A stretch of 64,000 nucleotides of DNA from Paracentrotus lividus (GCA_940671915.1 CALNVZ010003430.1:13518766-13582765); one strand, 5' to 3'; positions 47,104 through 59,640 are shown, numbered from the stretch's first letter. Translations and numbers: made by a program. The notes: generated by a model from the letters alone, not told the origin.

Positions 47104-48599
47104 GTTGGTCGTATAAGCTTAACTTTTGTTGGAAAACTAACTTGAATATGTTTTCCATGATGCCATCAACCAAAAATAGAGTTCGACATATTTTTAGTTG
47201 ACACATTTGACTAGAAATAGGTCAAAGTCATTATAGAAAATTCGCGTTTTTTGCCAAATTAATGCCATTTCCAGGTTGTTATAATCATATAATTGACCTG
47301 TGACCTATTTTTAAGGTCTTAAAGGTCACCAGAATATGGCAACAAATATTAGGCTAGTATGATTCACGTTTTCATCTTGATTAGTTTTTATTAATATTGT
47401 CTATGGATGCTTTGTGTCTGATCGCCGTTCAACTTGACTCTATTATGCATTCAATATTATTGCATATGTAACGCCACAAAATGATACAAAGAAATGACAC
47501 ACCAGTCAGATTCTTTTAATGCAGTATAGCATAACAAAACTTGTAAAAAGTTAACCCTATACAGAAAAGGAAACAAGAAAAATATACATGATTAATACAT
47601 CAAAAAAACAATACATATAGTACAGAATCATTGTATATATTTTGTAAACCAGACATAATTAATATTAAACTAAATTAATTATAAAACAAAGATCAGAGGA
47701 AGTATAGATACATGTATCTCTTAATATCTATCAATTGTCTTACAGAAATACAAGATTAAATTAATACTATTCGAGCAGTTAAAGCACATATTGTACAATT
47801 AATACTGAATCAAAATAACACATATTATCCTAACACAACGACAATAACATTTCTCTCTAGAACACACAGCAAAGAAGTTTATTGAAGCATGATCGGATTA
47901 AACAAATCAACGGAATTATGTAAATCTCAGATAGAGTAATAAATACAAAATATCCACGCAAATCAATGTTCAATAAATGCTCCTAGGCCTTTGTCTAACA
48001 CAACATTCAGTCAAATATAGCACACATATATCAAGTAAGACATTAATCAATATTAACAAGAAAAACAGAAAGAACAAATATTTTTCGAGAAAGTGAATTC
48101 GTGGGGTAAGTGAATTCGTTGGGTGAAGTGAATTTTAGGAATCGCGTGCAGCGGGACTAGCGCGCGTAGATCGAAAGGCAAGGGGCTCATATTATATCGT
48201 CCAGGACGTGGACTATATGGGGCAGGCGTACTGCATTCCGATGGCAAAGTGCAAGAAAGAAGACACCGTCTGTTACCCATTTTGTATAACAAATGACATG
48301 ATTGTGCAGCATTCTGCACTAAAGCCACTGAAAAATCAGTCACCATAACTGGCAATAGCGGAGGGCATTAAATTCGAATACGCGTAGTCGAATATCCCCG
48401 CAAGTATTTTGTTCTTTTGTCTTCCTTTGTTGAAAGAAGAAGAGAAAAGACTGGGTCTGGTCTTCAGTGCTATAGTAATAACGATAAAGTCTTTCCCCGT
48501 TCAGAATATACAAAAATGGTCGACATAATCCTCTATATACCAACACATAAACTGGCACATCAATGGCGTGGTGCTCATCTGGCATCTCGCAAGAAATAA

Positions 48600-48705
48600 A
48601 CACGATTTTTTAAATTTCGCAAAAATCAACATAAATTATTATCTTGTCAAAATTTCAAAAATTCTAAGTGGTTTGGTGAACCTCGTGTAGCTTTACCAGA
48701 TGGTA

Positions 48706-48744
<39 letters not shown>

Positions 48745-48900
48745 AAATCAGATCGGTCAAGAAATGAATAAGTAGAGCATTTTGTGTTGAATTTTGGAAA
48801 AATTACGAATACATTAGCAGATTTAATGAGTTTTCAAAGTTTCTGTGTGGAGTTTTGTATCCCCCCACTTAGTGCTATCATATTCTGCAAATGCAAAATT
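48600..48900 (-). repeat. Reverse copy of the CATCTGGTAGAG/GTCCGATTT module
   Basis: TTTGGTGAACCTCGTGTAGC, TTACCAGATGGTAC and TACCCCC.CACTTAGTGCTATCATAT are the reverse of modules at 32190 and 32060. It spans the A run and continues into the spacer. Confidence 0.75.
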
Positions 48901-49508
48901 AGTGCAATTAATGCAATTAATTATGGACGATGAATTCAGTCCTTGAGACGGAAATTTTGCCATTTCACTACGACATCGAGCTAATTCATTTTACTCTTTC
49001 CGAATGTAAAGTGTAACGCCGCTGAGTTTACACTCTTTTTCAGAGCTAACGTTCCGTCTACGCGAGCTGACATTTCACGGTCTTTTTATATCACTCTTCG
49101 GTTCCGCTTCTACTAATTTTGGTGAGGATGCCCCTCTGCAAATGTCAGCAGAGCAAGACCAATATATCCGAACATGTTAATAAAATGTCACTGCTGATAA
49201 TCAAATATCCACACAATAGAATCATTTTAGAAGGAAATTCAAAAGTCCATTAGAAGGATCGATGTCGCTTAAAGCAACGGATAAATCCCTGTTGGCGAGT
49301 CAAATACAAGACTAAAGAATTTTTTTAATAGGGAATCAAATGTCCATATGAGGCAGAGGATTCAATGTCTAAACAGGTAAAATGTTGAGGTCCATATAGC
49401 GATTCAAATTATCCACACAAAGAAGAGTAGTAATTCAATCCCGTGTCAATCAAGTGCTAATCTGTCAAGGTAATTCCAAATGTCGCATGTAGTCAATGTC
49501 AGTCGATA

Positions 49509-50284
49509 GGGGAGACCGGGACAATTGTAACAGTTTATTTTTCCAAATTTGACCTAATCAAATTTATTAAGAGATAAATACTTTGCCTTAAACTAAATAA
49601 AATGAAATATGCTATCTTAGCTTTGACATTATGAATAGTTTGGGTTAAAGTACAACAGTTATTTTGAAGCCATACCTATCCATTCTCTATCAAAGCTATG
49701 CACTTGGACAGATCCAAGATTTAAACAACATTAACCACATAAGGCTAATTATAATAAAAACATGACAATGTTTGACTCAAGTTACATTATATTTTTCACT
49801 TGTTATAGCAGGCACTGGATTATTGCAGAAGTTTACGTTGCCTCTGTACGGGCGATTGGCAGCGGCGCTGGAATTGTCCCGCGGGCTAGGTACGGGGCCA
49901 AAAGTTTGCCCCTGTGACGGCAACCATGATTTGGAGAGATTTTTTCTATCTTAAGCTCAGTGTCATTCATCGTTGAACTTTTAGCAAAATACAGGCCTAA
50001 GATATACTTCTTAATAAAAAAAAAAATGACAGCCATAGCTCAACCACATATTTGTCCAGAAGAAAAACATTTGGGTTAGTGTGAGAATTATTTCCTGCCT
50101 AAAAAAACAGTTTGCCTGCTTAAAAGTTTAAATAACCGTTAAAACTGTTTACACTCAAATAGCATGTGGAGCGATGAAATGTACATGCTTCTGTAACAAG
50201 GTAAGCTTATTTAGCTCCCGTGTTTTGTTAGGAATGGGAGCCTCTGTACAATTGCCCCGTGTTACAATTGTCCCCGGTCTCCCC
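49509..50284. mobile_element. 776-bp TA-target element with GGGGAGACCGGG ends
   Basis: GGGGAGACCGGGACAATTGT at the left mirrors ACAATTGTCCCCGGTCTCCCC at the right. TA lies at 49507-49508 and 50285-50286. The paralogous unfilled site near 36968 reads CTGCTGTATCCACTGAC, the reverse of the joined flanks with a single TA, so the insertion and TA duplication are directly demonstrated. No transposase is seen. Partial relatives: 22370-22804 and 30172-30348. Confidence 0.9.
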
Positions 50285-50588
50285 TACAGCAGAGAAAAGT
50301 TAGGATGCCTAAATTTTGAAAAACAATGATTTCAAAGTAGAGGATCTTGAATTATGCAAATGCATTATTTATGTTAAGTGATAGAGAGAGGTTTTTACGA
50401 AAATAAGGCAAAATTATAATTATTCCTTCATACATTATGGAAGATTGCGATTATTATTTCTCATCGGCTAAAAGTTAGGGAAAAGGTTTGATTTCATTTT
50501 AATTTTTTTTTATTAATTCAATATTCATATGTAAGTAAACAAATGTTAAAAATGTATGTATTTCAACAAAGGCGGTTGCTGTTAGACT

Positions 50589-50692
50589 GGCGTAAATCCC
50601 ACTAGCGGTTTCTATTCATCAGGGGGGAGGCCGCTTTGTATCATTATGTAATATCCCCCCCTGATGAATAGCATCTTTACGGATTTACGCCC
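50589..50692. mobile_element. About 104-bp MITE, GGCGTAAATCC family
   Basis: GGCGTAAATCC at the left mirrors GGATTTACGCC at the right. CTATTCATCAGGGGGGA is mirrored by CCCCCCCTGATGAATAG. The paralogous locus near 36660 lacks it. Confidence 0.8.
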
Positions 50693-50899
50693 GTGGCTGT
50701 TAATGAAACATGCATGCGCTCAAGATGATTGTAGAAAAAAAAAAAGAAGAAGAAAAGCATTTTCCAGAAAAACTAAATGTTATGAAATGACATTTTGTCT
50801 GTTGGAAGAATGAAACAAACCATTACAATTTAATATTATATTCATTGAAACGTGCTGCAAAGTGATGGTGTATTTGATATGCAATTCCTTATATCTATT

Positions 50900-51000
50900 C
50901 AGTCTGTGTCAAATAAATGATGGTACAAGTTGGAATAACATTTTTTTTTTATAGCATTGAGATAAATCACAACCTGGTATTGTTTTTAGTACTTTCAAAA
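50900..51000. mobile_element. End of a CAGTCTGTGTCAAA element
   Basis: CAGTCTGTGTCAAATAAATG then GGTACAAG, with CACAACCTGGTATTGTTTTT after it, which is the reverse of the AACAATACCAGGTTGTG found inside the MITE at 2050. A rearranged copy of that family. Confidence 0.5.
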
Positions 51001-51029
51001 AGGTCAGGAATCAGACTTTCATCTGCATA

Positions 51030-52180
51030 TTTTTTTCATCACATTTGGAGCAGTATTTTTGCAGATATGGTATAATTGGAGTCTGGTTCAAGCAGTCCAC
51101 ATTGCTTTCCTTGATTTTATGCAAGTAACGTTTGATAGTGTTGTACCTCACGACCTTTTAAGAACAAATTACTTTGAAGTATTGGTACTAGATCTCAAAA
51201 TAGAATGGATAATGATTTTTTACAAATTAAGATATCAAAGTCTGTAGTTCATAACAATGGTGCCTATGCCTTCTTCATGTGATTAAATTAATCACGGTGT
51301 TAACCTCACATGGAAAAACTTTTAGGCCGGTATCTGTTTTCTTATGTTTCATAATTGATTCACTAACTATTTTCAAATATCTTCAATAACTTTCATTATA
51401 GCGGACGATTTATTCTATATACCGTCCAGTCCTCACAGTTTAGATGATTTGCATAGATATCTACAAAATGATTTTAGAGTTTAAGTTACAATGGTCTGAA
51501 ATGACCGTATCTACTTATGCTCTGATTTTAATTGTTCATAAAGTGTTAAAGTTATTGAAAATGCCTCGAAAGCGTCACGATATTAACATATCATGTAGTT
51601 AACAATTGTAAAGTCTGTAAAAATACGACCAGTCCTGTACCTGCTTATATACAAAATTGTAACAGCGCATCATGGGAATTTATTAGGAAATAATTTTTGT
51701 TAATTGTCCAAAAGTCTATTTTGAAAGTCTTTTTGAAATCGTTAATATTCGTTCAACGTTTAGAATATTAATTGTACAGCTATGGTATCCTTATAGGAAA
51801 CACACATAAGACGCTGATTAACGCATTCAGAAACGTTTACGTAAGGATGCATGTGTATAGGATTGTAGTCTACAAGTATTATTGTGCTTATTACAAAATG
51901 TCAAACTGAATTTATTACGAAAATGAAAAAAGTTATCATCTAGACTCGTTTTCATGTTATAAGATTTAAATTTGAATTAATGTTAGGAGAAGTAACTGGT
52001 GCACTACGACGCGAATAGAATAGAATAGAAATGATCATACTTTAAGATGCACGTTCCACATGCCAGAACAGACTATTATACTGAAATCTTTTTTATCCTC
52101 AAAAAATTAATGAATGGAACCAACTCCCGTCAAACAGTTAGTAACAGTCAAATCACTTAAAAACCTCTTGAATCCAGCTC
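51030..52180 (+). pseudogene. Second LINE reverse transcriptase relic
   Basis: A different LINE from that on the arms. Translation in changing frames gives AFLDFMQVTFDSVVPHDLLR (51102-51161), the conserved block around the first catalytic Asp (usual form FLDFSKAFDSV.HD.LL). Then ADDLFYIPSSPHSLDDLHRY (51403-51462), the YADD active-site box with Tyr replaced by Ile. Then a C-terminal PQKINEWNQLP (52096-52128) and, one frame away, VTVKSLKNLLNPALA and a stop near 52182. The PRTI.EWN.LP-like ending is typical of CR1/L2/Jockey-type LINEs. Frameshifts and stops throughout; no endonuclease part. It ends about 190 bases before an assembly gap. Confidence 0.7.
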
Positions 52181-52374
52181 TCGCATAAAACATCTTCAAA
52201 CTAGATTTTCTGAAATTATAGAAGCGTATTGCCAATATTATTTTAATTTTGTATACGCGAATATTCTTTTGTTGTATTTAATAATGAACAAAATATTAAT
52301 TTATGCCCCTACGACTTAGTTATTTTTGTATCAATATTACTGTTGTAATTTGTGTGTCATTTTATTGTCCAGCT

Positions 52375-52399
52375 NNNNNNNNNNNNNNNNNNNNNNNNN
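52375..52399. other. Assembly gap, 25 N
   Basis: Exactly 25 N, followed at once by 39 T. It sits at the inner edge of the right inverted-repeat arm. Confidence 0.98.
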
Positions 52400-52439
<40 letters not shown>

Positions 52440-54040
52440 TACCATCTGGTAAAGCTACACGAGGTTCACCAAACCACTTAGAATTTTGAAATTTTGACAA
52501 GATAATAATTTATGTTGATTTTTGCGAAATTTAAAAATCGTGTTTATTTCTTTGCGAGATGCCAGATGAGCACCACGCCATTGATGTGCCAGTTTATGTG
52601 TTGGTATACGAGGATTATGTCGACCATTTTTGTATATTCTGAACGGGAAGACTTTATCGTTATTACTATAGCACTGAAGACCAGACCCAGTCTTTTCTTC
52701 TTCTTCTTTCAACAAAGGAAGACAAAAGAACAAAATACTTGCGGGATATTCGACTACGCGTCATTCGAATTTAATGCCCTCCGCTATTGCCAGTTATGGG
52801 TGACTGATTTTTCAGTGGCTTTAGTGCAGAATGCTGGCACAATCATGTCATTTGTTATACAAAATGGGTAACAGACGGTGTCTTCTTTTTGCACTTTGCC
52901 ATCGGAATGCAGTACGCCTGCACCATTATAGTCCACGTCCTGGACGATATAATATGATGCCCCTTGCCTTTCCGATCTACGCGCGCTAGTCCGCTGCACG
53001 CGATTCCTAAATTCACTTCACCCAACGAATTCACTTACCCCACGAATTCACTTTCTCGAAAAATATTTGTTCTTTCTGTTTTTCTTGTTAATATTGATTA
53101 ATGTCTTACTTGATATATGTGTGCTATATTTGACTGAATGTTGTGTTAGACAAAGGCCTAGGAAAGCAATTTATTGAACATTGATTTGCGTGGATATTTT
53201 GTATTTATTACTCTATCTGAGATTTACATAATTCCGTTGATTTGTTTAATCCGATCATGCTTCAATAAACTTCTTTGCTGTGTGTTCTTGAGAGAAATGT
53301 TATTGTCGTTGTGTTAGGATAATATGTGTTATTTTGATTCAGTATTAATTGTACAATATGTGCTTTAACTGCTCGAATAGTATTAATTTAATCTTGTATT
53401 TCTGTAAGACAATTGATAGATATTAAGAGATACATGTATCTATACTTCCTCTGATCTTTGTTTTATAATTAATTTAGTTTAATATTAATTATGTCTGGTT
53501 TACAAAATATATACAATGATTCTGTACTATATGTATTGTTTTTTTGATGTATTAATCATGTATATTTTTCTTGTTTCCTTTTCTGTATAGGGTTAACTTT
53601 TTACAAGTTTTGTTATGCTATACTGCATTAAAAGAATCTGACTGGTGTGTCATTTCTTTGTATCATTTTGTGGCGTTACATATGCAATAATATTGAATGC
53701 ATAATAGAGTCAAGTTGAACGGCGATCAGACACAAAGCATCCATAGACAATATTAATAAAAACTAATCAAGATGAAAACGTGAATCATACTAGCCTAATA
53801 TTTGTTGCCATATTCTGGTGACCTTTAAGACCTTAAAAATAGGTCACAGGTCAATTATATGATTATAACAACCTGGAAATGGCATTAATTTGGCAAAAAA
53901 CGCGAATTTTCTATAATGACTTTGACCTATTTCTAGTCAAATGTGTCAACTAAAAATATGTCGAACTCTATTTTTGTTGATGGCATCATGGAAAACATAT
54001 TCAAGTTAGTTTCCAACAAAGTTAAGCTTATACGACCAAC

Positions 54041-54060
54041 AGGTCAAAGGTCAAAGTTCA
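54041..54060 (+). promoter_or_regulatory. Overlapping DR1-type AGGTCA half-sites, mirror copy
   Basis: AGGTCAAAGGTCAAAGTTCA, the mirror of 47084-47103. Two overlapping DR1 sites. Confidence 0.4.
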
Positions 54061-55471
54061 AGAAAGATGCTTTGGCCAAAGTTTTTTGTCTTGACCTTAG
54101 TCTTATTGGGCCGTGTTACTTGAAATATTTTTTAAACACTGTAAACGTGTTCCACATGTTCCCATGAACCAGGATATGTTCGTTTTCATTGACCTATGAC
54201 CTTTAAATGAAGTGAAAAGTCCAAACAATACATAGTTTCTGCTATTTCCAGGTTTTTTAGCGTCATGTTATTTGAACTTTGACCTTAACTTGAGGTCATA
54301 TGTCATGTATGTCGTCGGCCTCATGCCAAAATGGCATGCTAAGGCCCTTTTGGCATAAGGCCGACGATGTGTCAATGAAAAAAAAATAGCAACATTGATA
54401 TTCTGGTTCATGGTATTAAGGGATCATGTAGAACTGTTGTTATCAATGTTATTAAGTTAATAAGGCCAAACAGGACTATGATCAAGACAGAAAACTCTGG
54501 CCCTTACGTATTCCTTAAACGTTTTGTGTGTGTGTTGACCTTTGTTTTATTGGCCATAACTATTATAGTTTAATAATTTTAATAATCATAATTATTCTTG
54601 TTCTACTTTTTCCAATAAATCAGAATATCAACGTTGCTAATCTCTTTCATTGACATACATGACCTCAAGTTAAGGTCAAAGTTTAAATAACGTGACGCTA
54701 AAAAATCTGGAAATAGTAGAAACTATGTATTTTTTGCACTTTTTACTTCATTTATAGGTCATAGGTCAATGAAAACGAAAATTTCCTGATTCCTGGTTTC
54801 CTAGAATCAAGTAGAACACATAAACAGTGTTTGGAGGGGGGAGGATAGCTCTGGGGAACTATTATTCTCTTCCCCCATTTCGTTCACAATATTTAAATAA
54901 AAAAGAGTTGCCCATAAGCTGTTGTACATGTATCTTCTTACACTTATATAAATGTGTGTTTGTGTGAAGGTGTGTGTGTGTGTGTGAGTGCTTTTGTATG
55001 TTTGGGAACGTTCATAGTAAATTAAAAATTCATATTGCTTTCCAATAGTTTCCAAGTTATTTATTTGTTATAAACTGTTAGGTGTAATAAACAGATGTTT
55101 CAAATGGTACTATAATATTCCGTTTTCCGAACTAACAATCCTACATAGCCATAGGCAGGAATCTACAGCAATACACGACTTAAATCAATATATCATGACC
55201 TTGAGTATTGATTTCAATCATTTGAAACAATTGCAAAACGGGAGACGTTGGACAAATGGGAACTCAAAAATCTGTGCCACGCAATCTAAAATTTACTCCC
55301 ATCAGGGATAAACCTATAGTCGCATCTAACGTATTGGTCTGCAATAGAAAGCTTTTATGAAATCCTGAGGACACACCACCATGACCACTGCAAGACCAGT
55401 TCTAAATCATGAGCACAAGTATTTGATCATATTTGACTTTAATTGAGAGAGAAAATTAGTTTAGTTTTTAT

Positions 55472-57140
55472 CTATTCAGGTGCCATATCTGAAGACTTTG
55501 GAGATCGTGTTTTTCCACAACTCCCTGTTTTTAGCTTTCTCCATTAGTTGTAACCCTCTTTCTTCTACTCACTCCTCTCTCTTCGAGCCATTTATTAAAG
55601 CTGTCCATCAATGTCACTCTTCTCCTAATTTTCCTCTACTCTTTTCCCCCTTGAACGTTCCTGTCAGTGACAGATTCTCTAAACCTCCCTGCTGTGTTAG
55701 GTGTCCCAAAAAACTGTCTAATTCTTATGTCACAAAGCAGTTTCTGTTTAATTTACATTAGTTTTCTTAGCACTTCTTAATCATGCTAATTGCTAACTCG
55801 ATCAGACCATTTGATTTTCAGCATCTGTCTGAGCATGGAGATACTAAAAAGATAGTAAACTAGTATCTCCATGGTCTGAGCAACCACATTTCACAGCTAG
55901 CCAGACGCTTTATCATATCTGCTGTTATTGTTCATGCTTTGCTTCCATTAGAACCAGATTGAGTTTTGAAAGGCAGACTTTGCAAGGGCTGTTCGTCTTT
56001 TAATCTCCTTCTCACATTTGGCGTCTTCTGTGATAATGCTTCCGAAGTAGCAATACTTGTTTGATGACTTGATCTCCTATAATTTAAGTTCGCATCTGGG
56101 GCTACCCCTTTTTGTAACAACTAAACTTTCTGTCTTTTTGTAGTTAATGTTTAGTCCCATTATTTCACTTTCTCTTACTACTATGTCAAAGAGTTTCTGT
56201 AGTCCTTCTGCAGATTCGGCTAACAACACTGTGTCAACTGCATATCTGATTTTTGTGAAATTATTACCTCCAACTAGGATTCCCTCTTCATTCCTTATTT
56301 TTCGAAGGATAATTTCACTGTATAGATTGAATAAGTCCAGTGACATCACACACCCTTGTCTAACTCCTCTCTTGATTTATTTGTACTCACTGTACTCACC
56401 ATCTATTGTTATTCAGGCAGATTGATTGTAATAGAGGTTCTGTAACAATCGCAGCTCCCTCCCATATCAATCCAAATTTACGGAGCTCTTCAAATAATTT
56501 ATCGTGTCTAACCTTGTCGAAAGCCTTTGAGTAGTCGATGAAACACATGAAACATCCTTCTGCATTCTAACTGCTCTTTCACTTATGTTCCGAATTACAA
56601 ATATGGCGTTTCTGGTGCCAGCATCTTCAACAAAACCAAACTGCTCTGGTCCAATTTCTGGATTTATCCTGCTTCTTGCCCGTAGTACCAAAATTCTGAG
56701 AATAATCTTTGTTACATGGCTGATGAGGCTAATAGTTCTGTATTTCTCACAATCCAGGGCCCCATATTCTGTGGAAGTGTTACAAAAATTGATTTGCATA
56801 ATTTTTCGGGGAACTTTCCCTCTTCATAAATCTTGTTGATAATTTTTGTCAATTTTTCTATGCCAAAGTCTCCTAATGCTTCTATCATCTCAGTTACCAC
56901 ACCATCCGGTCCAGGTGATTTGTTCTTGTTCATCATTGTCACTGCTTTACGGACTTCTGATTTAAGGATTTGTGCCCCTTCTGTTGAGAAAGTCTGCATA
57001 TCATTTCTTTCATCGTCGAATAGGTTACCAATATATTCTGTCCATCTATTCATTATTTCTTGTTTTTCAAAAAGCATTTTTTTTCTTTCACTTGATTTGA
57101 TGCATCCAGAGTTTGATGAACACGACTTCCTATTAAATCA
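55472..57140 (-). pseudogene. LINE reverse transcriptase relic, right arm
   Basis: Best-preserved copy of the arm LINE. From the N-terminal side (57077 downward): MNRWTEYIGNLFDDERND, then NKNKSPGPDGVVTEMIEA (fingers), then INKIYEEGKFPEKLCKSIFV, then YRTISLISHVTKIILRIL, then PEQFGFVEDAGTRNAIFVIR, then IRYAVDTVLLAESAEGLQKL at about 56232, and GLNINYKKTESLV. These are ordered blocks of a non-LTR reverse transcriptase. The active-site box reads YAVD instead of YADD, and the left arm shares that change, so it predates the inverted duplication. At least three frames are needed to read it. The sequence ends near 55477 with a stop. The 5' part is cut at about 57140, where the left arm continues. Confidence 0.85.
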
Positions 57141-57249
57141 TTTTATATACGACGATCTTTACACATCAACGAACGAGGATGCGCGCCGAGGATTGATCGA
57201 TGACGTCATCCCAGCAAACACAGAACGTTTTCAGAAAATTACAAAATGT

Positions 57250-57900
57250 AACCTTTAATCAAAACCTTATAATGAGACTTATTTTATTAAACGTTTTATG
57301 AACGTTTTTTATACGTCCAAATGGGACCTTATGCAAATGAGAAGGTGATTAACATATAATACGTTAGACATATCGAAATAAACGTGTTTATTGAAATTAC
57401 TTCCATTTAACAGTTATAAATTCATTCTTTGGTGTTTCATTTTATTGTAATATTGTTCTGAAACACACATAAATAAAAAATAAAAAAAACTAATTCAGTA
57501 TTGGAATGTACAAACATAACAAATAAATTAATAACTAACCATCACAAACGATACTTTCAATAAACTATAAATTTTCTAGACATCATACAGTTTTAAATCC
57601 TAATGATATCCAGTAAACTCTACTTTAAAGCATGATTTGGATTGGAGAAACCTCATTCTAAAGTGCCATTCCACAAATGGTGGCCAAGGGTTTGAGGTGC
57701 ATGAAACATATTTGTATTTACTATATTGTTTTCACAAGTTTTTAAGAGGTTTCCAAAGGTTTTTTAAAGGTTTTCTAGACGTTCTTAAAACGTTTTGTAT
57801 TACATTTCAAGGTTTTAATAACGTTTTAAGAACGTTCCAGACGTTTCTTAAAGGTTTTCTGCATGTTCTAACAACATCCACAATATATTTAAAACGTTTT
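57250..57900. repeat. AACGTTTT-rich region
   Basis: From 57630 onward, dense AGGTTTT, AACGTTTT and ACGTTC words. The preceding part is AT-rich and empty. A 110-codon plus frame (57637-57969) is built from these repeats and is not a gene. Confidence 0.7.
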
Positions 57901-58340
57901 CAAAAGGTTTTTTTTTTTACGTCTAGAGCTTCTGAAAGGTTTTTAAAGGTTTTTTATTGGTTCTTTTAACGTTTAAAAAACGTTTTTAAAACGTCCAATA
58001 AACCTTTTTAAAACGTCTAAAACCTACCACATTTGGACGTCCATAAAACGTTTTATAAAACGTCCAAAAAACCAATTCGGAACGTTTTAAAAACGTTTTT
58101 AGAACGTTTTTAGAACGTTTTCAAAAGGTTTTCTGTACGTCCCCAGCTTCCAAAAGGTTTTTAAAGGTTTTATTTTGGTTCTTTTAACGTTTAGAAAACG
58201 TTTTTTAAACGTCCAATAAAACGTTTTTAAAACGTCTAAAACCTACCACATTTTGACGTCCATGAAACGTTTTTTTACAAAACGTCCAAAAAACCAATTC
58301 GGAACGTTTTAAAAAACGTTTATAAAACGTCTGTTTGTTA
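57901..58340 (+). repeat. Two tandem 218-221 base AACGTTTT units
   Basis: GGTTCTTTTAACGTTTA.AAA, GTCTAAAACCTACCACATTT and AAACCAATTCGGAACGTTTT recur about 218 bases apart. Each unit is itself made of AACGTTTT/AAAACGTT palindromes. Confidence 0.9.
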
Positions 58341-59640
58341 GTTGGGAAGGTGCTATCGTAGATTGTCGCCAGATAGAACATATTTAGCACAGCGGAACGG
58401 TGGCCAGTTGTAGGTTGTCGAGCTCCAGCGTACGTTGCACGCATCGCTGAACCTAACGGCCAGTGAAATTTAAGCCACTACGACCTTTGTTGCCACCAAC
58501 ATTCACCAAAATCAGGATCGGCCTCCCATTCAGATACTGTACATTTTGCCGTTTAATTTTGAAATTTTCAAAAATCACTTACGACCCAAATTATGATGCG
58601 GACTGAGAGGACTATCACGAACCTAAAGGTGCCCTCACACTACGGCGTGTTGAGCTAACGTTTGACCAGCGTTCTTGGAATTTGGTGTGTACGTTCGAAA
58701 ACGTTGGTACTCGTTAACCATACGCAATTAATCGTTGTCTGAACGCAATGTACGCTGAGATAAATTCATAATTTATTACACGTTCACAGTTTTGAGCGTT
58801 TCTAGCGCGTAACAACGCACTTATCAATAGGTTCTGTATGCGCTGGCATTAGCAGTGTGAACGTTATGCGCGTTGGATGTTCGTTCCCTTGTCGTGCTCT
58901 ATTCGTTCCCTCGTCGTTGTCTGGTCGTCCAAACGCGTCTAATCTATCTCGGGAAGTTTTTTTTTTTTTATATGGTTTATTACTATTCTTTTCATTTTTA
59001 ATCAATATCTTTGAATGCATCGATTTTTTTCCTCCTCGATAAAATTTAAAAAAAAATAATGATATAAAATCTTTTCAACAATAGCATTGAACCAATCTCA
59101 CTGTCAATACAACTCTAACCCACATTCAACTACTGACACTATATATAAATAACCGCGCTTTCAGCTAGAACCATTACCTTTCAAAATTACATTTTGAACT
59201 TATCTTTAGGTGATTATGTCTTTAAAATCAACCAAAACTTCAATTCTTCAATGTCAAAATCTTGCATCTTCAAACTTCTAAAACAATGCTACTTAACTAA
59301 CTTTTTATCAAATTATCTATTTTCTGGCAACTAATTATATCGACACAAACCAAGTTCTGTTTTCTCATTTATAGTCATCCAACAATAATGAAGACACAAT
59401 GGTAGCAATACTCCAGATAGTTACTGTTGCACAGACAATACTCCTCTATTTCGTGCAGAAATCTGAACAAATCAATCATTTAAACGCTATTTTAGAACTG
59501 TTTTACTCGAACACTAACTTATACACTAATCAACAACAATACCCAAACTATTTTTTTTTCAATTGTTGTTCTTCCTATCATAATTACCTCACTTCAGTAA
59601 AATACCGTAGTACGTACGCCTGTCTGCCTGTAAGCCACAA
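58341..59640. other. No gene seen
   Basis: At 58630 AAAGGTGCCCTCACACTACG looks like the end of a (C)TCACACTA-type TIR element related in style to 60934-61339. Its other end is not clear, though GTGTGAACGTTATGCGCG near 58855 may be degenerate. GCGTT/AACGC words are frequent at 58640-58880. Confidence 0.4.

Larger units (their letters stand above)
43930..48741 (+). repeat. Left arm of a giant inverted repeat
   Basis: Reverse-complementary to 52400-57140 along its whole length. Pairs checked: 43985/57080, 45235/55880, 46105/55045, 46790/54360, 48310/52850, 48712/52440. It begins near AATAGGAAGTCGTG and ends in an A run (48717-48741). Confidence 0.9.
48930..50890 (-). repeat. Reverse copy of the 34.6-37.5 kb element region
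   Basis: 48939 onward resembles 34600 in the same orientation. 49200-49500 and 50290-50890 are the reverse of 37480-37020 and 36975-36480. It is interrupted by a TA-target element (49509-50284) and a MITE (50589-50692). Confidence 0.75.
52400..57140 (-). repeat. Right arm of the giant inverted repeat
   Basis: Reverse complement of 43930-48741. It starts with a T run (52400-52438) that pairs with the A run of the left arm. It contains the mirror fold-back unit (54160-54790), hairpin (54314-54365) and DR1-type site (54041-54060). A 119-codon plus frame at 52512-52871 and the reverse frames on the left arm are the same sequence and match nothing. Confidence 0.9.

Noticed and set aside
48053-48603. 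Minus-strand frames of 100 and 87 codons and the 119-codon frame on the other arm
   Set aside because: They are the same non-coding sequence read from two inverted copies, shifted by small indels; no domain recognised.
56833-57258. 141-codon plus-strand open frame
   Set aside because: Antisense to the right-arm LINE relic.
57637-57969. 110-codon frame with repeated FLKGFL/VLKTF words
   Set aside because: It looks like a repetitive protein, but it is a translation of the AACGTTTT/AGGTTTT repeat.
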